Shown piece after piece: positions 60,770 to 64,000 of a stretch of DNA of 64,000 bases. Source of the DNA: Hahella sp050299855 (GTDB taxonomy: Bacteria > Pseudomonadota > Gammaproteobacteria > Pseudomonadales > Oleiphilaceae); contig JBNKWQ010000046.1 in NCBI GenBank assembly GCA_050299855.1, positions 434,001 through 498,000 of the forward strand. Reading direction: 5' to 3'. Below the pieces are notes generated by a model. That model had not been told where the DNA came from, searched no databases, and was given only the letters and a program-made list of their open reading frames with translations. A program made the translations under genes and the position numbers. Numbering within the stretch: the first letter of the stretch is position 1; the number at the start of each line of letters is the position of its first letter.

Positions 60770-61228
60770 TCAGGTGGTGTCCAGATTATGGGTTTGCAGT
60801 TCAAAGCTAGCTTCTTTGTACCCTTTGAACTTTATCCTGGCAATATGCTTTTCGGATGATGTGTTTAATACCAGTTCTATCACCCGAAATTCGGAGGCGG
60901 TTAGCTGTGAAGGAAGCTGCAGGGCAGGCTCCGTCTGCAAATTAATCAATACGTCCGGTTGGAATTCAACCGGTAGTGTCAGCCCCAGAATAATCGGTGT
61001 TAGTCCATTGGGCTGATCTTTCGTTGAGTGGGGAAGGAAACTTTCAGGGCGATAAGAGTACAGTAAATCATCAAGCCGTGATTGTTGCTCTTCGTCCCGG
61101 CAAAGGAAATAGATTTGGTTGGCCAGACTGTTGGCTTTCTCGGTCAGGCGGCAGGCAAAGTGGTAAAGACCTGCTGGATCTGCCGTCGCCAGCAGGTAGA
61201 AATCGGCTTTTTTACGAACTTCGGTCAT
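60770..61228 (-). CDS. holC: DNA polymerase III chi subunit
   Basis: Chi subunit, which with psi links the clamp loader to single-strand DNA-binding protein. From the ATG at 61228 (AAAGG upstream; the longer frame from 61261 has none) it has 152 residues. KADFYLLATADPAGLYHFACRLTEKA at the N-terminus and RLDDLLYSYRPESFLPHS (about 54-71) are the family landmarks, with NLQTEP in the last third. It lies between pepA and valS, as in E. coli and Pseudomonas. Confidence 0.93.
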   Translation of the reverse strand: MTEVRKKADFYLLATADPAGLYHFACRLTEKANSLANQIYFLCRDEEQQSRLDDLLYSYRPESFLPHSTKDQPNGLTPIILGLTLPVEFQPDVLINLQTEPALQLPSQLTASEFRVIELVLNTSSEKHIARIKFKGYKEASFELQTHNLDTT

Positions 61229-61340
61229 GGCCGGCCTTTCAGGCAACTGGAGGCAATTCACTTGTTGGGCAAGTGCGGTTTATAGGGGCTGATCCGCCTG
61301 GCACCAGATCGATATCTGAGGCCAGGCAGTGCAGTCAGAA

Positions 61341-62807
61341 TCAGGCTTTGGATAGCAGGTATTCTGTTAACAGTGGTACCGGACGCCCAGTGGCCCCTTT
61401 GGCTTTACCGGATGTCCAGGCTACACCGGCGATATCCAGATGAGCCCAGCGATATTTCTTGGTGAAACGGGAAAGGAAGCAGGCCGCGGTAATGGTGCCG
61501 GCGGAACGGTCTCCAATGTTCTGCATGTCAGCAAAATTGCTGTCCAGCGTTGGCTGATATTCTTCCCAAAGAGGTAACTGCCAGGCGCGGTCACCGGTAG
61601 CTTGTCCCGCTGCGAGCAAGTCCTGGGCTAAGGCGTCATCATTGGCCAACAAACCGGCAGTTTCATACCCAAGCGCGATAATGCAGGCGCCGGTCAATGT
61701 GGCGATATCCACGACTGTGGCCGGTTTGAATTTTTCACAGTAGGTCAGGGCATCGCAAAGTACCAGGCGTCCTTCGGCATCCGTATTGAGAATTTCGATG
61801 GTCTGGCCGGACATGCTGGTCACGATATCGCCTGGTTTGGTAGCTTTGCCGCCCGGCATATTCTCGGCCGCAGCAATAACACCGACCACATTTACCGGTA
61901 CTTTCATTTCCGCCAGGGCCACCAGGGTGCCGAAGACACTGGCAGCACCGCACATGTCGTACTTCATTTCGTCCATGGCAGCTCCAGGTTTCAGGCTGAT
62001 ACCACCAGTGTCAAAGGTGATGCCTTTACCGACCAGCACATGCGGCTTGTCTTTGCTGTTACCACCTTTGTATTCCATAGTAATCAGGCGAGGTGGTAGG
62101 GCGCTGCCGACAGCCACGGAAAGAAACGAGCCCATGCCCAGTTCCTTCATCTTCTTTTCATCAATGACGGTGGTCTTAATGGCCGGGTAAGTCTTGCCTA
62201 GTTCCTTGGCCTGTTTGGCCAGATAATCAGGGGTGCAGACATTGCCGGGTAAATTGCCCAGATCCTTGGTCAGCGACATACCTTTAGCCAGGGCCTGTGC
62301 TTTGGCAAGGTTTTTGGCGTCGGATTTATCTGCGGCAATTTTTAATTCCTTCAGTTTGCCGGGCTTGGCCTTTTCACTTTTCATCTGATCGAACTTATAA
62401 CGGGCAGTCTCCAGCGCCAGAACGGTCTGCTCAGCTATCCATGCCGGCGAGATATTGTCATCGGCATATTCACCCAAGGCAGAAACTGCAGTCGCCGCCG
62501 AGCTTTTGTTGAGCGCGTTCATGGCTGCCTGGATGGCTTTCTTTGCTTTAACGCCAGTCAGTTCTTTTTGCTTGCCCAGACCAACAAACAATAAACGCTT
62601 GGCTGTCTGATCCGGGGTGTGAACCCAGGAAGTTTCATTGGCCTTGGTACTGATGTCGCCAGCTGAGAACAGGCCTTTAAGCAAGCCATTTAATGTAGCG
62701 TCCAGGGCAGCAAGATTCTTGGGCAATGTTTTCCCCTCAGGCACACCCAGAATCAGACAGTCGGTTTTTTGTTGGTAGGCATCTTGCGCTAACACAGAAT
62801 ATTTCAT
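61341..62807 (-). CDS. pepA: Cytosol aminopeptidase (leucyl aminopeptidase)
   Basis: Two-metal M17 leucyl aminopeptidase, hexameric in relatives; E. coli PepA also binds DNA. The 488-residue length is usual. The active-site segment is VGKGITFDTGGISLKPGAAMDEMKYDM with Lys and Asp metal ligands (about 257-283), and the signature NTDAEGRLVL carries the Asp, Glu and the bicarbonate-site Arg (about 340-349). The N-terminal macro-like domain includes LPKNLAALDATLNG. It is divergent from lptF, the standard arrangement, with a repeat-bearing spacer of 521 bp. Confidence 0.98.
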   Translation of the reverse strand: MKYSVLAQDAYQQKTDCLILGVPEGKTLPKNLAALDATLNGLLKGLFSAGDISTKANETSWVHTPDQTAKRLLFVGLGKQKELTGVKAKKAIQAAMNALNKSSAATAVSALGEYADDNISPAWIAEQTVLALETARYKFDQMKSEKAKPGKLKELKIAADKSDAKNLAKAQALAKGMSLTKDLGNLPGNVCTPDYLAKQAKELGKTYPAIKTTVIDEKKMKELGMGSFLSVAVGSALPPRLITMEYKGGNSKDKPHVLVGKGITFDTGGISLKPGAAMDEMKYDMCGAASVFGTLVALAEMKVPVNVVGVIAAAENMPGGKATKPGDIVTSMSGQTIEILNTDAEGRLVLCDALTYCEKFKPATVVDIATLTGACIIALGYETAGLLANDDALAQDLLAAGQATGDRAWQLPLWEEYQPTLDSNFADMQNIGDRSAGTITAACFLSRFTKKYRWAHLDIAGVAWTSGKAKGATGRPVPLLTEYLLSKA

Positions 62808-63051
62808 AAAGGTGTGGGCTCCTTAGCGGGTATCCAAAATAGAAAAAGGCGATAGTCGGTTCTGGTTTTTCGGAAGCTTTGGCATACTCGTAGCCGGCTT
62901 CCAGAAAGCCTAGCATATTAGCCGGATCAGTCCTTGCCTAAGTGCCTCAAAAAGAGGTGTTTGGAATAAAGGGTGAAAGGATACAATGATTTCTATCGAG
63001 TCTCCAAACCTGCAGTATGATTCTTCTACTTATATATGTCTGTTGCTACAG
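62808..63051. promoter_or_regulatory. pepA side of the pepA / lptF divergent spacer
   Basis: The first part of the spacer must hold the pepA promoter (- strand); AAGGAG for pepA lies near its start. A small palindrome, GCCGGCTTCCAGAAAGCC-like, and CCTC/GAGG arms (about 62945-62958) are seen. No gene is evident. The rest of the spacer is the 22-bp repeat array and the lptF leader. Confidence 0.35.
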
Positions 63052-63205
63052 TTGAAAGTACAGAGCACTATTGCTGAAAGTACAAAGTACGGTGGTCGAA
63101 AGCGCAAAGTACGATGGTCGAAAGCGCAAAGTACGGCGGTCGAAAGCGCAAAGTACGATAGTCGAAAGTGCAAAGTACGATAATCGAAAGTGCAAAGCAC
63201 CATGG
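63052..63205. repeat. Seven 22-bp tandem repeats between pepA and lptF
   Basis: Seven contiguous 22-bp units start at 63052, 63074, 63096, 63118, 63140, 63162 and 63184. The consensus is TCGAAAGCGCAAAGTACGATGG (first 20 bases TCGAAAGCGCAAAGTACGAT). The central copies differ by one to three bases; the outer ones are more worn (TTGAAAGTACAGAGC in the first). There are no spacers, so it is not CRISPR. The array ends 123 bp before lptF. Confidence 0.95.
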
Positions 63206-63328
63206 CTGGAGCGACCGTTAAGAGAGAAGCCAGGGGAGGCACCGGTCAAGATTGCTGAAGGGACACTAGGAATTTAAGGTCAGTGTCTGGTATCTTGCGA
63301 CCAGATTGACAATACCACGAGAGTCATT

Positions 63329-64000
63329 TTGTACATTATTCTCCGATATCTTTCCAAACAGCTGGTTGTCAGCATGCTGGCCGTGGCCGGTATTCTGTTG
63401 CTGATTTTTATGAGTGGCCGGTTTATCAAATACCTGGCAGAAGCCGCCGCAGGCCAGTTGTCCGCTGACGTTCTCTTTGCCATCATGGGCTACAGAATGC
63501 CCGAGTTTCTGCAATTGATACTCCCTCTCGGTCTCTTCATCGGTATTCTGCTGGCCTATGGTCGCATGTACCTGGAAAGTGAAATGACCGTTCTCTTTGC
63601 TTGCGGCATGAGCAAATGGCAGTTGGTTAAACTGACTATGGTGTCAGCGGTTTTTGTCTCGCTCATGGTCGGCTTCATGAGCCTCTATCTCAGTCCCTGG
63701 GGTTGGCAGAAAGTGGAAGAGATCCTTGTCGACCAGTCAAAAATGACCGAATTTGAAATGCTGGTGCCCGGTCGCTTCCAAAGCCTGAAGTCGGGCGAAC
63801 GTGTGACCTACACTGAAGGGCTCAGTGATGACAAACGGGAAATGCGTAATGTCTTTATTGCTGAAAAAGGCGATGACGGAGCTATTGTCGTGCTGGCGGC
63901 GCAACGGGGAACCCAACTGGTAGACGAGCGTACCGGTAGCCGGTTTATTGTGCTGCACGATGGAGCCCGCTACGACGGTAAGGCCGGCCGCAGAGATTAT
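63329..64000 (+). CDS. lptF: LPS export permease LptF, N-terminal part
   Basis: Inner-membrane permease subunit of the LptB2FG transporter, which extracts lipopolysaccharide from the inner membrane. The window ends inside the gene, leaving 224 codons. It opens YIILRYLSKQLVVSMLAVAGILLLIF (TM1), then GRFIKYLAEAAAGQL, the TM2 segment LILPLGLFIGILLAYGRMYLESEMTVLFACGMS, TM3, and the start of the periplasmic beta-jellyroll (MLVPGRFQSLKSGERVTY). The coupling-helix motif SEMTVLFACGMS is typical. The start appears to be TTG at 63329 with GAGAG upstream; no ATG fits. lptG should follow outside. Confidence 0.95.
   Translation, partial: MYIILRYLSKQLVVSMLAVAGILLLIFMSGRFIKYLAEAAAGQLSADVLFAIMGYRMPEFLQLILPLGLFIGILLAYGRMYLESEMTVLFACGMSKWQLVKLTMVSAVFVSLMVGFMSLYLSPWGWQKVEEILVDQSKMTEFEMLVPGRFQSLKSGERVTYTEGLSDDKREMRNVFIAEKGDDGAIVVLAAQRGTQLVDERTGSRFIVLHDGARYDGKAGRRDY

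Noticed and set aside
62986..63183. Arg/Lys-rich open frames on both strands across the pepA-lptF repeats
   Set aside because: The frames come from the 22-bp array, whose unit lacks stops; 22 is not a multiple of 3, so the frame cycles without a protein-like pattern.
63052..63205. CRISPR array
   Set aside because: Units are contiguous with no spacers, and no cas genes are present.

Overview
The window is chromosomal DNA of a gammaproteobacterium. The neighbourhoods pyrG-kdsA-eno-ftsB-ispD-ispF-truD-surE-pcm-nlpD-rpoS, rsxABCDGE-nth, purM-purN / DUF2066 / hda, nadC / DUF1631 / ampD-ampE and valS-holC-pepA / lptF resemble the Pseudomonas/Oceanospirillales side of the class. Rsx/Rnf, Syd, YqcC, YjaG and AvtA homologues fit this. 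I cannot name the genus. Apart from one accessory island, most of the sequence is core metabolism and envelope biology.

Layout. 0-14 kb (+ strand): a secreted Gly-rich lipoprotein, CTP synthase, KDO-8-phosphate synthase, enolase, FtsB, two MEP-pathway enzymes, TruD, SurE, Pcm, a DUF368 (undecaprenyl-phosphate translocase family) protein, NlpD and RpoS, then a chalcone-isomerase-like periplasmic protein. 14-25 kb (- strand): an alpha/beta hydrolase, endonuclease III, the complete six-gene Rsx/Rnf electron-transport operon and MetG. 25-30 kb (+): Mrp/ApbC, Dcd, a class II aldolase-like protein, a YjaG homologue and AvtA. 29.8-32.6 kb (-): DUF3108, PurN and PurM. 32.9-37 kb (+): DUF2066, a CDP-alcohol phosphatidyltransferase, Hda, an orphan ParA and YqcC. 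37-43 kb (-): a uracil-DNA glycosylase family protein, ThpR, DUF1289, a membrane GGDEF/EAL protein, NadC and a retropepsin-like protease. 43-50.5 kb: DUF1631, AmpD, AmpE, Syd (-) and a chemoreceptor. 55.5-64 kb: a PduO-type adenosyltransferase, PanE, ValS, a HolC-linked protein, HolC and PepA (all -), and the start of LptF (+), cut by the window end.

Accessory island, about 50.5-55.4 kb. It is visibly more AT-rich and carries five unrelated small + strand genes: a GT51-like protein without catalytic glutamates, an SGNH hydrolase, a GNAT acetyltransferase, an Old Yellow Enzyme-type oxidoreductase and a membrane protein. They are separated by palindromic sites of the attC type. Stop codons run into TAACAA, and sites end in GTTRRRY-like boxes 10-25 bp before the next start. 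No integron integrase is present, so this looks like a cluster of attC sites lacking an integrase. Transposase fragments lie inside it.

A second genome-level pattern is a set of short tandem repeats in intergenic spacers. Units are 17-25 bp (2 to 7 copies) and the sequence differs at every locus. The best cases are before ftsB (4 x 19 bp), after the DUF2066 gene (3 x 25 bp), before parA (3 x 20 bp) and between pepA and lptF (7 x 22 bp). Several intrinsic terminators (after eno, rpoS, the chalcone-isomerase-like gene, DUF1631 and the chemoreceptor) are clear. I saw no rRNA, tRNA or CRISPR array.
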